A stretch of 31,551 nt of DNA from CAYLSO01 sp964386525 (GTDB taxonomy: Bacteria > Eisenbacteria > RBG-16-71-46 > DASYSL01). Under the pieces are notes generated by a model. That model worked only from the letters and a program-made list of their open reading frames with translations, was not told the DNA's origin and made no database searches. The DNA is taken from contig CAYLSO010000128.1 of the NCBI GenBank assembly GCA_964386525.1, positions 1 to 31,551 of the forward strand, given 5' to 3'. The translations under genes were made by a program, and so were the position numbers. Shown here in pieces: positions 7,794-15,764 of the stretch; position 1 is the first letter of the stretch, and every line of letters starts with the position of its first letter.

Positions 7794-8654
7794 TCAGCGC
7801 GCCTCGCCCCGCGACTGCGGGTCGAGGGCGTCGCGCAGGCCGTCGCCGAGGAAGTTGAGGGCGAAGAGCGTGGCCGCCAGCGCCAGCCCCGGGAAGACCA
7901 CCAGCCACGGGAAGATGGTCATCAGCTTGCGCCCCTCGTCGACCAGCACCCCCCACGAGGCGTCGGGCGGCTGCACGCCCAGGCCGAGGAACGACAGGAA
8001 GGCCTCCTGCAGCATCACCGCCGGGATGGTGAGCGTGGCGTAGACGATCACCGGGCCCAGCGTGTTGGGCACCAGGTGGGCGAAGACGATCCGCCGGTCG
8101 CGGGCCCCGAGGGCGCGGGCCGCCTCGACGAAGGTCTGCTGCTTCAGCGAGAGCACCTGGCCGCGCACGATGCGCGACATGGTGAGCCACTGGACCAGGC
8201 CGAGGGCGACGAAGAGCATGATCAGGCTCTTCGAGAAGAAGACCAGCAGCAGGATGACGAGGAAGAGGTAGGGCAGCGAGTAGAGCACGTCCACGAAGCG
8301 CATCATCGCCTCGTCGAGCTTGCCGCCGGCGTAGCCCGCCAGGGCCCCGTACGAGACCCCGATCACCAGGCTCACGAGGGTGGCGACGAGCGCCACCAGG
8401 AGCGAGATGCGCCCGCCGAAGAGGATGCGGGCCAGCAGGTCGCGCCCCAGCGGGTCGGTGCCGAACCAGTGGCGCCACGAGGGGGCGGCGGCGCCGAGGG
8501 CGAAGTCGGGTGCGTTGGGGTCGGGCAGCCCGGGCAGCCAGCCGGCGGCGGCGCACAGCAGGGCGAGCAGCGCCAGGAAGGCGCCGCAGGCCACCGCCAC
8601 GCGGTTGCGGCGCAGGCGCCGCCAGGCGTCGGCCCACAGGCTCGCCGGCCTCAC
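7794..8654 (-). CDS. Peptide ABC transporter permease, OppC/DppC-like
   Basis: 286 aa inner-membrane permease of a peptide/nickel-type ABC importer. It has the N-terminal OppC helix (around LWADAWRRLRRNRVAV), the GTDPLGRDLLAR motif at 65-76 typical of DppC/OppC, several membrane helices, and the EAA loop (EAARALGARDRRIVFAHLVP, 177-196) that docks the ATPase. The GTG at 8654 overlaps the oppB-like stop (GTGA). It is the last gene of the operon; no oppD/oppF ATPase follows, since the next gene is convergent. Confidence 0.92.
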   Translation of the reverse strand: MRPASLWADAWRRLRRNRVAVACGAFLALLALLCAAAGWLPGLPDPNAPDFALGAAAPSWRHWFGTDPLGRDLLARILFGGRISLLVALVATLVSLVIGVSYGALAGYAGGKLDEAMMRFVDVLYSLPYLFLVILLLVFFSKSLIMLFVALGLVQWLTMSRIVRGQVLSLKQQTFVEAARALGARDRRIVFAHLVPNTLGPVIVYATLTIPAVMLQEAFLSFLGLGVQPPDASWGVLVDEGRKLMTIFPWLVVFPGLALAATLFALNFLGDGLRDALDPQSRGEAR

Positions 8655-9568
8655 GCCAGCTCCACGCGCGGGTCGAGCCAGGCGTACGCCAGATCGACCA
8701 GCAGGTTGAGGACCAGCAGGATCACCGCGTAGAACAGCACGACGCCCAGCACCAGCGTGTAGTCGCGGTTGAACGCCCCGTTCACCAGGTGCCGCCCGAG
8801 CCCGGGGATGGCGAAGACCTGCTCGACCACCAGCGAGCCGGTCACCACGCGCGCCGCTGCCGGGCCGAGGAACGAGACCACCGGCAGCACTCCCAGGCGG
8901 AAGGCGTGGCGCATGACCACGCGGCCCTCGCCGAGGCCCTTGGCGCGGGCCGTGCGCACGTAGTCCTGGCGCAGTGTCTCGAGCATGCCGCCGCGTGTCA
9001 GGCGCGCCACGTAGGCGACGTAGACGGCCGCCAGCGTCAGCACGGGGAGCACGCGGCTGGCGGGGCTCGTCCACAGGGCGGGTGGGAGCCAGAGGAGCGT
9101 CAGCGAGAAGAGCAGAACGAGCAGGGGGCCGAGCACGAAGTTGGGGATCGACACGCCGAGCAGTGCGGCCGCCATGGCGGCGTGGTCGGTGAAGGTGTTC
9201 TGGCGGTAGGCGGCGAGCGCGCCCAGCGGGAGGCCGACCAGCAGCGCGACGAGCAGCGCCCAGCCGCCGAGCTCGAACGACACGCCGGCCGAGCCCAGGA
9301 TGAGGTCGCGCACCTCGCGCGTCGGATTGCTGTAGGAGGGGCCCAGGTCGAGGACGGCGGCGCGGCGCAGGAAGGTCGCGTACTGCTCGGGCAGCGGCCG
9401 GTCGAGGCCGTACTTGGCGGTCAGAGCGGCGCGCGCCGCCGGCGGGATGTCGCGCTCCGACTGGAAGGGGCCGCCGGGCGCCAGGCGCACGAGGCAGAAG
9501 GTGAGCGTGGCGATCACCCACAGCGTGGGGATCATGAGCAGGGCGCGGCGGACGGCGTAGGAGATCAC
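8651..9568 (-). CDS. Peptide ABC transporter permease, OppB/DppB-like
   Basis: 305 aa permease beginning ISYAVRRALLMIPTLWVIATL, the conserved first helix of OppB/DppB. It continues with RLAPGGPF and KYGLDRPLPEQY, hallmarks of the family, and an EAA-type loop (YVRTARAKGLGEGRVVMRHA). It forms the translocation channel with the OppC-like partner. The GTG at 9568 overlaps the stop of the substrate-binding protein gene (GTGA), so translation of all three genes is coupled. Confidence 0.92.
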   Translation of the reverse strand: MISYAVRRALLMIPTLWVIATLTFCLVRLAPGGPFQSERDIPPAARAALTAKYGLDRPLPEQYATFLRRAAVLDLGPSYSNPTREVRDLILGSAGVSFELGGWALLVALLVGLPLGALAAYRQNTFTDHAAMAAALLGVSIPNFVLGPLLVLLFSLTLLWLPPALWTSPASRVLPVLTLAAVYVAYVARLTRGGMLETLRQDYVRTARAKGLGEGRVVMRHAFRLGVLPVVSFLGPAAARVVTGSLVVEQVFAIPGLGRHLVNGAFNRDYTLVLGVVLFYAVILLVLNLLVDLAYAWLDPRVELA

Positions 9569-11241
9569 GGCGCGCCTCGCGCGGCCGCGTTCGCCCCCGT
9601 CGCCCCGCCGTGGTCGATCCACACCGACTTCAGGGGGTGGTAGTCGAGCGGCGTGGCGTACAGCCCGCGGACGTAGGGCTTGACCAGCTCGTGGGTGACG
9701 AACTGATAGACGGGGATGACCGGCGCCTCGTCGAGCAGGATGGCTTCGGCCCGCGACAGGAGCCGCAGGCGCGCGGCGGGGTCGCCCTCGCCCTGCGCCG
9801 CGGCCAGCAGCCGGTCGTACGGGCCACTCGACCAGCCGGTGCGGTTGTTGCCGTCGCCGGAGCGGTAGCAGTTCAGGAAGGTGGAGGGGTCGGGGTAGTC
9901 GCCGATCCAGTTGCGCACCGCCACCTGGTACTTGAGCTTGGCGGTGGCGTCGAGGTAGGTCGCCCACTCCAGATTCGTCACACCCACCGGGATGCCGAGG
10001 GTCTGCTTCCACATGGCCTGCACGGCTTCGGCCACGCGGCGGCGGTCGTCGCTCGTGTTGATGAGGATCTCGATCTTGGGGAAGCCCTGGCCGCCCGGGT
10101 ACCCGGCGCGGGAGAGGCACTCGCGGGCCCTGGCGGGGTCGTAGGCGATCTCCGGCGGCGGCTCGTAGCCGGGATAGCCGCCCGGCGCGAAGCGGCCCCA
10201 CGCCGGGCGCGTGCCGCGCAGCACCCGGCGGGCCAGCGTCTCGCGGTCGAGCGCATAGGTGAGGGCGCGGCGCACCCAGACGTCGTCGAGGGGCGCCCGC
10301 GTGACGTTGATCGAGTAGAAGCAGACGGTCTGCTGCGGCGCCGAGCGGAAGTCGGCGTAGCCGCGCATGTACGGCAGGTACTGCGAGGGGACGTAGCCGC
10401 TGGGGCTCCAGTCGAGCATCCCGGCCTTGTACAGGTTGGTGGAAGTGGCGGCGTCGTCCACCGAGTAGGCCACGACGCGCTCGAGCCGCACGGCGGCCGC
10501 GTCCCAGTACGTGGGATTGCGCTCCAGAACCAAGCGCGCGCGCGCCTCCCAACGGCGCAGGAGGAAAGGCCCGTTGCCGACGATGTTCTCCGGCTGGGTC
10601 CAGCGGTCGCCGTAGCGCTCCACGGCGTGCCGCGGCACCGGCAGGCAGGTGTAGAGAGCGGCCAGGTGGAGGAAGTGCGGCGTCGGGTCGGCCAGGCGCA
10701 CGACCAGGGTGCTGTCGTCGGAGGCGCGGATTCCGACTGCGTCCGCGTCGGCGAGGCGCCCGGAGTTGTAGGCCTCGGCGTTGGCGACGGGAAACAGCAG
10801 GCCCGCGTAGCGGCTGCCGGTGGCCGGGTCGAGCACGCGCTTCCAGGACCATTCGAAGTCGCGCGCGGTGAGCGGTGCCCGGTCGCTCCAGACGAGCCCC
10901 GGCCTCAGGTGGAAGGTGTAGTCGCGCCCGTCGGCCGAGATCTCCCAGCGGTAGGCGTGGCCGGGCGCGGGCTCCAGCGTGCGCGGGTCGCTGACCACGA
11001 GACCCTCGAACAGGGCGCGCGTGATGCGGCCGTCCGGCTGACCGGAGGCGAGCGCGGGGTCGAGGTGCTCGGGCTCGGCGCCGTTGTTGAAGCGGAAGAC
11101 CTGCCCCGCCGGCGGGTGGAGGCTGCCGAAATAGCGGGGGGCACCTCGGCCGGCGGGCGCGGAGGCGCCGCGGCCGCAGCCGGCGAGGGCGGTGGCGCTG
11201 GCGATCAGGGCCAAGGCGAGAGCAGCCGGGCGCGCGCGCAC
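9565..11241 (-). CDS. Peptide-binding lipoprotein, OppA-like (SBP family 5)
   Basis: 558 aa extracytoplasmic solute-binding protein. Signal peptide with lipobox ALAGC (acylated Cys 22). Conserved SBP_bac_5 features: FNNGAEPEHLDPALA near the mature N-terminus, LFEGLVV, YTFHLRPGLVWSDRAPLTARDFEWSWKR in the middle of lobe I, and a C-terminal VPVYQF-type strand (APVIPVYQF). It should bind oligopeptides for the OppB/OppC permease encoded next. I chose the GTG at 11241 because it gives a proper lipoprotein signal peptide; longer open frame upstream has none. There is no Shine-Dalgarno, but TACCAT lies 7 nt before the GTG, suggesting a leaderless mRNA. Confidence 0.9.
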   Translation of the reverse strand: MRARPAALALALIASATALAGCGRGASAPAGRGAPRYFGSLHPPAGQVFRFNNGAEPEHLDPALASGQPDGRITRALFEGLVVSDPRTLEPAPGHAYRWEISADGRDYTFHLRPGLVWSDRAPLTARDFEWSWKRVLDPATGSRYAGLLFPVANAEAYNSGRLADADAVGIRASDDSTLVVRLADPTPHFLHLAALYTCLPVPRHAVERYGDRWTQPENIVGNGPFLLRRWEARARLVLERNPTYWDAAAVRLERVVAYSVDDAATSTNLYKAGMLDWSPSGYVPSQYLPYMRGYADFRSAPQQTVCFYSINVTRAPLDDVWVRRALTYALDRETLARRVLRGTRPAWGRFAPGGYPGYEPPPEIAYDPARARECLSRAGYPGGQGFPKIEILINTSDDRRRVAEAVQAMWKQTLGIPVGVTNLEWATYLDATAKLKYQVAVRNWIGDYPDPSTFLNCYRSGDGNNRTGWSSGPYDRLLAAAQGEGDPAARLRLLSRAEAILLDEAPVIPVYQFVTHELVKPYVRGLYATPLDYHPLKSVWIDHGGATGANAAARGAP

Positions 11242-11248
11242 GGGCGGG

Positions 11249-11254
11249 ATGGTA
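11249..11254 (-). promoter_or_regulatory. TACCAT -10 element abutting the oppA-like start
   Basis: On the minus strand TGCTACCAT reads as an extended -10 (TGnTANNNT). It ends 7 nt before the GTG start, so transcription would begin at or next to the start codon. No convincing -35 at 17 nt; TTGCAC is 21 nt upstream. Confidence 0.5.
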
Positions 11255-11341
11255 GCACGGGGCGGGACGGAGCTGGTGCAAGGTTGGGGAACGCCGGGGT
11301 GCGGCGCAGGCCGCACCGCCCTGCCGGGAAGGGGCAAGCGA

Positions 11342-11371
11342 AAGGCGCCGGTCGTCGCCGACCGGCGCCTT
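11342..11371 (-). terminator. Stem-loop terminator after the small secreted protein gene
   Basis: Perfect 12-bp stem: arms 11342-11353 and 11360-11371, 6-nt loop. Read on the minus strand it is followed by TCGCTTGCCCC. It lies 22 bp beyond the stop of the small secreted protein gene and about 100 bp before the oppA-like start, so it separates two minus-strand units. Confidence 0.65.
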
Positions 11372-11393
11372 CGTGTGACGGCCGAGCCCGCGG

Positions 11394-11903
11394 CTAGCGC
11401 AGCGGGCCGGGGGCCTTGAGGATGTTGTACTTCGTGATCGTGCCGCCGGGGCCGGCCTTGGCGATCAGACGCTGGTTCATGCCGTCGATCGTGCCGACGC
11501 CGTTGATGTTGGCGCTCATCAGGTGCATGGCGTCGATGCTGACGATGCAGTCCGACTCCAGCGACGAGCCGACGACCAGGTTGCCGAGCGCCAGCCCGGT
11601 CCAGTCCATCGAGAAGGTGGCGCTGGCGATGAGCTTGGCCCCGTCCATCCGCTCGCCCTTGTACTGGACGTAGTACGTGCCGCCCGTCCCCATCGAGATG
11701 GTGACGTAGCCGGTGTAAAGATCCGGTCCGACGTTTTGAAGCTCGATCGGCAGGCCGGCCCCGCCGTCCGGCAGAGCCCCCGGCACGACGCCCACCTTTG
11801 CCGGATAGGTACCCGGCATGGTGATGCGACCGTTGGCCAGGGCGGCGGTCGAGAGACCCGCCACGAGAAGCACGAGAACCGCAAAGATGCGCGCTGCGCG
11901 CAT
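11394..11903 (-). CDS. Small secreted protein of unknown function
   Basis: 169 aa. A clear signal peptide (IFAVLVLLVAGLSTAALA) with likely cleavage after ALA at residue 23 leaves a mature protein of about 146 residues. The mature part is Gly-rich and looks beta-strand rich (YTGYVTISMGTGGTYYVQYKGERM, ATFSMDWTGLALGNLVVGSSL). It contains one Cys and no membrane helix, and ends in KYNILKAPGPLR. I do not recognise the family. The ATG at 11903 has an AGGAGGT Shine-Dalgarno, one of the best in the window. It lies 128 bp downstream of the TonB-dependent receptor on the same strand and upstream of a terminator, so it may be a separate unit. Confidence 0.78.
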   Translation of the reverse strand: MRAARIFAVLVLLVAGLSTAALANGRITMPGTYPAKVGVVPGALPDGGAGLPIELQNVGPDLYTGYVTISMGTGGTYYVQYKGERMDGAKLIASATFSMDWTGLALGNLVVGSSLESDCIVSIDAMHLMSANINGVGTIDGMNQRLIAKAGPGGTITKYNILKAPGPLR

Positions 11904-11984
11904 GGCATACCTCCTAGGGTGGATAGCCGGGAACGGCCCTGCAGGTTGCCGTCCCCTGTGTTGACACTCGGCCACAGCCGGCCG

Positions 11985-12004
11985 GCCGCGGGTCGACCCG
12001 CGGC
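11985..12004. repeat. 20-bp perfect palindrome
   Basis: GCCGCGGGTCGACCCGCGGC reads the same on both strands. It sits 28 bp after the TonB-dependent receptor stop and 82-101 bp before the small secreted protein's ATG. It could be a terminator stem or an operator. Its core GGGTCGACCC also forms the centre of the palindrome at 5295-5312. Confidence 0.55.
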
Positions 12005-12031
12005 GGCCTCGATGAAGACGGGAGACCGACC

Positions 12032-14269
12032 TCACAGCGACACCGTCAATCCGAAGGTCGGCAGCATCGGGAGCATGTTGACCGGCACGGCGCGGCCGAA
12101 GCCGTCGACGTACCGGTAGTCGTACAGGTTGTTGCGTCCGTAGAGATTGATCACCTCCAGGAACGCGCTCGCACGGAGGCCGGCGAGGCGGAATTCGCGC
12201 TCGGCGCGAACGTCGAGACGGTGGTACCAGGGGAAACGGGCACTATTGTACGAACCCTGAACCGGAATCCATTCCACGCCCTCCACGAACTCGGAGACGT
12301 TCTCGCGGCCCACGATGGGCGTGTAGGGGCGTCCACTGTGCGCGCGCCACTTGACCCCGAGCGTCCAGCGCGCGGACGGCTGGTAGCGGCCGACGAACGA
12401 GAAGAGGTGACGCAGATCCTGCGACGGGGCGTACTCGGGCAGATCTGCCCGGTCGCGGTAGCGCACCTCGCCCAGCGTGTAGGCGGCCCAGGCGCTCCAG
12501 CGCGGGCCCGGCAGGTGGGCGAGGAACTCGACGCCGCGCGCGGTGCCGCTGCCGGTGGAGGCGAAGCGGGGCTCGCCTTCGGCCGCGTCCGGAGCGTAGG
12601 CGATGAGGTCGTTGAGCCGCTTGTGGTAGCCCTCGACCGACAGGCGGCCGCCGCCGGCCAGGGGCAGGGCGACGCCGAGGGTCAGGTGGCGGGCGCGCTC
12701 GGCGCGCAGCTCGGCGCTGCCGATCTGCGGGTCGGCCTCGATGCGGTCGCTGGGGAACTGGCGGTACGAGCCGGCTGCCGCGCTCAGCACGAAGCGCCAC
12801 GGGGTGCCCCAGCTCAGGTGCAGGCGCGGCGTGGGTTCGGTCTGCCCGGTGCGCGTGGCGCTCTCGACGCGCATGCCGACCGTGGCGGTGACGGCCGAGT
12901 CGGCGAGGTGGAGGGTGGCCTGGCCGTAGCCGGCCAGGTAGAGGTTGCGCCCCTCGAAGTCGGAGACCGTGCGCACCGTGTCGAGCGGCGAGCGCGGGGC
13001 GGAGCGGCGGTCGGGCTGCTCGAGCGAGAGGCGGTTGAAGTCGATGTGGTAGTCGAGATGGGTGTGCACCAGCTGCGCGCCCGCGGCCCACGTCACGCCC
13101 GCCAGCGGGCGGCTGGCGTCGCCGCGCCAGTCGAAGGTGCGGAAGTCCCCGGAGGCCGCCTGGGGGACGGTGCCGTGCAGGACGGCTTCCTGGTCGCGCC
13201 AGCTGTAGGCGGCGGTCTGGGCGAAGCGCCAAGGCCCGGAGGCGTGCTCCCAGTTGAGGCTCGCCAGCGTCAGGACGCGATCCCAGGTGAGGCCGCCGGA
13301 GTCGGCCGGGGCGAAAGTGAACTGGTCGGACATGCGGGCCGAGAGACCGTCGCCCGAGCGCATGACGCCGAGCCGCAGGTCGTGGGCGCCGAAGCGCTGG
13401 TAGAGTCGCCCGTCCACGTCGAAGTAGCTGGGCAGCACGGCCCGGCCCACGGAGCGCGAGCCGAGCAGCTTGTCGAGATAGGACCGGCGGCCGGCCACCA
13501 GCCACGAGCCGGCGCCGCCGCTGCCGATGGGTCCCTCGAGCGTGCCGTTCAGCGTCGTCGTGGACAGGGAACCGCTGGTGTGGAACGCCTGCAGGTTGCC
13601 GATGCGCCGGCGCACGCGCACCACGCCCCCGAGAGCGTCGCCGTAGTCGGCGGCGTAGCCGCCGGGCACGAACTCCAACTGGTCGATGACGTCGGTGTTG
13701 AGGAAGCTGACGACCCCGCCGAAGTGGTAGGGGTCGCTCACCGAGACCTGGTCCACGTAGATGCGGGTCTGATCCGCCTCGCCGCCGCGCACGAACAGCA
13801 GCCCGTCGAAGTCGGAGTCGTTGCCGACGCCGGGCATGTTCTGCAGATAGCGCGTCGGGTCGGCGAAGCCGCCCGGCAGGCGCACCGCCTCGCGCGCCGG
13901 CAGCGTGAAGCGGACGCCGCCGTCGTCGCCGAAGTGCACCCCCGCGGCGTGCACGACCTCCTCGGGCAGGGGGATGACGTCGCCGATCCGTAGAGCGGGG
14001 GATGCCGCGGCCGCGGAGGAGGCATCCGATCCGGCGGCGCCGACGGACGCGCCGGAGGCGGATTGGCGGGCGGCGGACTTGGCGATCGGCTCGGGCTGCG
14101 CGGCGGCGAGGGCCAGCCGGCCGGACGCAGGCGGCGTCACGGTCGGTGCTGCCTGCCCGGGCGCGGAGCGTGGGGCGGGGGCGGATGCCGCCCACGCGCC
14201 GGTGGCCGCCCACAGCAGCGGCGGGAGCAGCAGAGAGATGTCCATCCAGCGGCGAGCCATAGATGCCAT
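12032..14269 (-). CDS. TonB-dependent outer-membrane receptor
   Basis: 745 aa. Signal peptide (LLLPPLLWAATGAWA, about residues 12-28), an Ala/Pro/Ser-rich linker to about residue 90, then the plug domain (about 125-222). The plug contains YLQNMPGVG, LFVRGGEADQTRIYVDQV, and VPGGYAADYGDALGGVV, all standard plug signatures. The rest is an outer-membrane beta-barrel ending PTFGLTVSL. No clear TonB box can be named. Such receptors import siderophores, cobalamin, glycans or other large substrates with TonB energy; the substrate is unknown. ATG at 14269 is used, but ATG at 14260 is equally possible. A TTGTGG-18-TACAAT promoter lies about 240 bp upstream, leaving a long structured leader. Confidence 0.88.
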   Translation of the reverse strand: MASMARRWMDISLLLPPLLWAATGAWAASAPAPRSAPGQAAPTVTPPASGRLALAAAQPEPIAKSAARQSASGASVGAAGSDASSAAAASPALRIGDVIPLPEEVVHAAGVHFGDDGGVRFTLPAREAVRLPGGFADPTRYLQNMPGVGNDSDFDGLLFVRGGEADQTRIYVDQVSVSDPYHFGGVVSFLNTDVIDQLEFVPGGYAADYGDALGGVVRVRRRIGNLQAFHTSGSLSTTTLNGTLEGPIGSGGAGSWLVAGRRSYLDKLLGSRSVGRAVLPSYFDVDGRLYQRFGAHDLRLGVMRSGDGLSARMSDQFTFAPADSGGLTWDRVLTLASLNWEHASGPWRFAQTAAYSWRDQEAVLHGTVPQAASGDFRTFDWRGDASRPLAGVTWAAGAQLVHTHLDYHIDFNRLSLEQPDRRSAPRSPLDTVRTVSDFEGRNLYLAGYGQATLHLADSAVTATVGMRVESATRTGQTEPTPRLHLSWGTPWRFVLSAAAGSYRQFPSDRIEADPQIGSAELRAERARHLTLGVALPLAGGGRLSVEGYHKRLNDLIAYAPDAAEGEPRFASTGSGTARGVEFLAHLPGPRWSAWAAYTLGEVRYRDRADLPEYAPSQDLRHLFSFVGRYQPSARWTLGVKWRAHSGRPYTPIVGRENVSEFVEGVEWIPVQGSYNSARFPWYHRLDVRAEREFRLAGLRASAFLEVINLYGRNNLYDYRYVDGFGRAVPVNMLPMLPTFGLTVSL

Positions 14270-14454
14270 TCCGCGCCTGTTGAAGCCGCTAGCCGGAGAG
14301 CGGCTCACGCCGCGCTCCGGGACATGGTACAACGCTGACCGGACCGCGCGGGTCCGGCGAGATCCTTCGTCGATTTGGGTCCCCTGATTCCCGTGAGCAA
14401 ACCAGCTCGGCGAAACAGGGTACGGAGCCAGTTCCGGAACGGGGGTTTTCCCGG

Positions 14455-14501
14455 GGCGTCCGTGCAGGTTTAGCGATACCGTCCGATCGGGGACGGACGC
14501 C
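14455..14501 (-). ncRNA. Candidate 5' leader stem-loop of the TonB-dependent receptor mRNA
   Basis: Arms 14493-14501 (GGCGTCCGT on the minus strand) and 14455-14463 (ACGGACGCC) pair over 9 bp. They enclose a 29-nt loop with a possible small inner GGT/ACC pairing; an alternative 6-bp stem at 14479-14496 competes. The first arm starts right at the transcription start predicted from TACAAT at 14505-14510, so the transcript would begin with this hairpin. Function unknown: mRNA protection or a regulatory leader. Confidence 0.35.
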
Positions 14502-14504
14502 ATC

Positions 14505-14534
14505 ATTGTAAAGGGTTCCGGAGGGCGCCCACAA
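14505..14534 (-). promoter_or_regulatory. Sigma70-type promoter for the TonB-dependent receptor
   Basis: On the minus strand: -35 TTGTGG (14534-14529), 18-nt spacer, -10 TACAAT (14510-14505). The -10 matches five of six consensus bases in a very GC-rich context. Confidence 0.6.
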
Positions 14535-14575
14535 GGGTGACTGTGGGTCCCGGGCAGGTAATGGGGCCCGGCGGC

Positions 14576-14605
14576 TTGGCGGCGGCGGGGCAGGCAGACT
14601 ATCAT
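14576..14605 (+). promoter_or_regulatory. Sigma70-type promoter for the Asp-box secreted protein
   Basis: TTGGCG (14576-14581), 18-nt spacer, TATCAT (14600-14605). A transcript would start near 14612, giving a leader of about 80 nt before the GTG at 14694. Confidence 0.55.
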
Positions 14606-14693
14606 GGACTTGGTCCGGGCCGCCGGGTGCTCCCCCCGGAAGGAGCCGGCGCCGGCCGGGCCGCATGAAGACAGTGAAAATGGGGGGTTGAAC

Positions 14694-15764
14694 GTGCGTT
14701 TCCGGATCCACAGACCGCGCTGGCCGCGCATCGCGTCGCTCGGCGCCGCCGCGTTGCAGATTGCCATCCCCGGGGCGGGCCTCGGGCTGGGGGCGGCCTC
14801 GGCCGCCGTGACGTGGGTCGCGAGGGGCGCCTACGCCGATCGGGAGTTCACCTCGATCGTCTCGCCCCCCGGGTATCCCTGCGTGATCTCCTTCACGGCG
14901 CTCGATAACGGCGGCCTCGGCGTCTCCACGGACTGCGGGATCCAGTTCGCCACCCTGCTTCCGACCAACGCGCACTCGGTGACCGCCAAGGACTCCAACG
15001 TCGGCTACGTCGCCGCGGGCAGCGCGGGCGTCGTCAAGACGATCGATGGCGGGGCCAACTGGTTCGCGGTCAACGACGGGCTGCCGGGGCTGCGCGACGC
15101 GCGCGCGATCGTCCTTCACTTGGCGAGCCCCGACACGCTGTATTGCGGATTCTACGGTGCGGGCGTCTATGTCGGGGGGCCGCAGCCGGCGGATCTCACG
15201 TCTTGGGCGCCGATGAACGCCGGGCTCGGGGATCTGCGCGTCCGCCACCTGGTGCGCGCCCGGGGCGGCACGTTCTTCGTGGCCGCCACCGACGGCGGCA
15301 TCTACCGCTGGGAGGCCGGGGCGTGGTCTCTGAGCGACGCCGGCGTCCTCGCGTACCGCCTGGTCATCGATGCCGCGGACTCGAGCCGTGTCTATGCCGC
15401 CGGTCCGGGCGGCGTGCACCGGAGCCTCGACCACGGGCGCAGCTGGGTCCCGTCGGCGGCCGGGCTGCCGGCGGCGATGACCATCAACGACATCGTGCGA
15501 CGCACCGATGACCCGAGCGTGCTCTACGTGGGCACGCGCGGCGCGGGTGTGTACGAGAGCGTGGACTACGGGGCGAGCTGGCATCCGTTCGGACCCGCGG
15601 TGCCGGGCGAGAACGACGTGCGGGCCGTGCTGTGCGTCGTGGAGAGCGTGGACAATCTCGCGAGTGTCTTCGCCGGCACGCGCCGCGACGGTCTCTTCGA
15701 GGCGGAGTACAGCACGCCCACCGCTCCCACCACGTGGGGGAGGTTGAAAGCCACGTACCGGTAG
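14694..15764 (+). CDS. Secreted Asp-box (BNR/sortilin-like) propeller protein with C-terminal TWGRLKATYR
   Basis: 356 aa. A basic N-terminus and hydrophobic segment (about 12-38, ending GLGAASAA) form a signal peptide. The body carries at least three Asp-box turns of the S/T-x-D-x-G-x-x-W type: TIDGGANW (116-123), SLDHGRSW (244-251) and SVDYGASW (289-296). Between them are LYVGTRGAGVYES-like strands, so a beta-propeller like those of sialidases, photosystem assembly factor Ycf48 and VPS10 proteins is likely. There are no catalytic sialidase residues to point to. The last ten residues, TWGRLKATYR, recur at the end of the secreted protein at 27573-28259. GTG at 14694 follows a GGGGGG stretch and starts the signal peptide; a longer start at 14604 would put 30 odd residues in front and overlap the -10 box. 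Confidence 0.8.
   Translation: MRFRIHRPRWPRIASLGAAALQIAIPGAGLGLGAASAAVTWVARGAYADREFTSIVSPPGYPCVISFTALDNGGLGVSTDCGIQFATLLPTNAHSVTAKDSNVGYVAAGSAGVVKTIDGGANWFAVNDGLPGLRDARAIVLHLASPDTLYCGFYGAGVYVGGPQPADLTSWAPMNAGLGDLRVRHLVRARGGTFFVAATDGGIYRWEAGAWSLSDAGVLAYRLVIDAADSSRVYAAGPGGVHRSLDHGRSWVPSAAGLPAAMTINDIVRRTDDPSVLYVGTRGAGVYESVDYGASWHPFGPAVPGENDVRAVLCVVESVDNLASVFAGTRRDGLFEAEYSTPTAPTTWGRLKATYR

Larger units (their letters stand above)
14270..14693. promoter_or_regulatory. Divergent intergenic region with promoters both ways and several stem-loops
   Basis: 424 bp without a credible gene between the TonB-dependent receptor (minus) and the Asp-box protein (plus). Stem-loops: 14285-14304 (GCCGCT/AGCGGC), 14339-14357 (CCGGACC/GGTCCGG), the palindrome GTTCCGGAAC at 14431-14440, a 9-bp stem 14455-14463/14493-14501, and 14528-14547 (CCCACA/TGTGGG). 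Promoters are listed separately. I could not match the leader to cobalamin, TPP or c-di-GMP riboswitch cores. Confidence 0.55.

Noticed and set aside
6637..8043. 468-codon plus-strand frame across the membrane protein and oppC-like end
   Set aside because: Out of frame with the membrane protein, His/Arg-rich noise, and runs through a convergent gene boundary.
14281..14600. Known riboswitch (cobalamin, TPP or c-di-GMP) upstream of the TonB-dependent receptor
   Set aside because: No B12 box, no TPP core and no GEMM core could be aligned by eye on either strand; only generic stem-loops remain.
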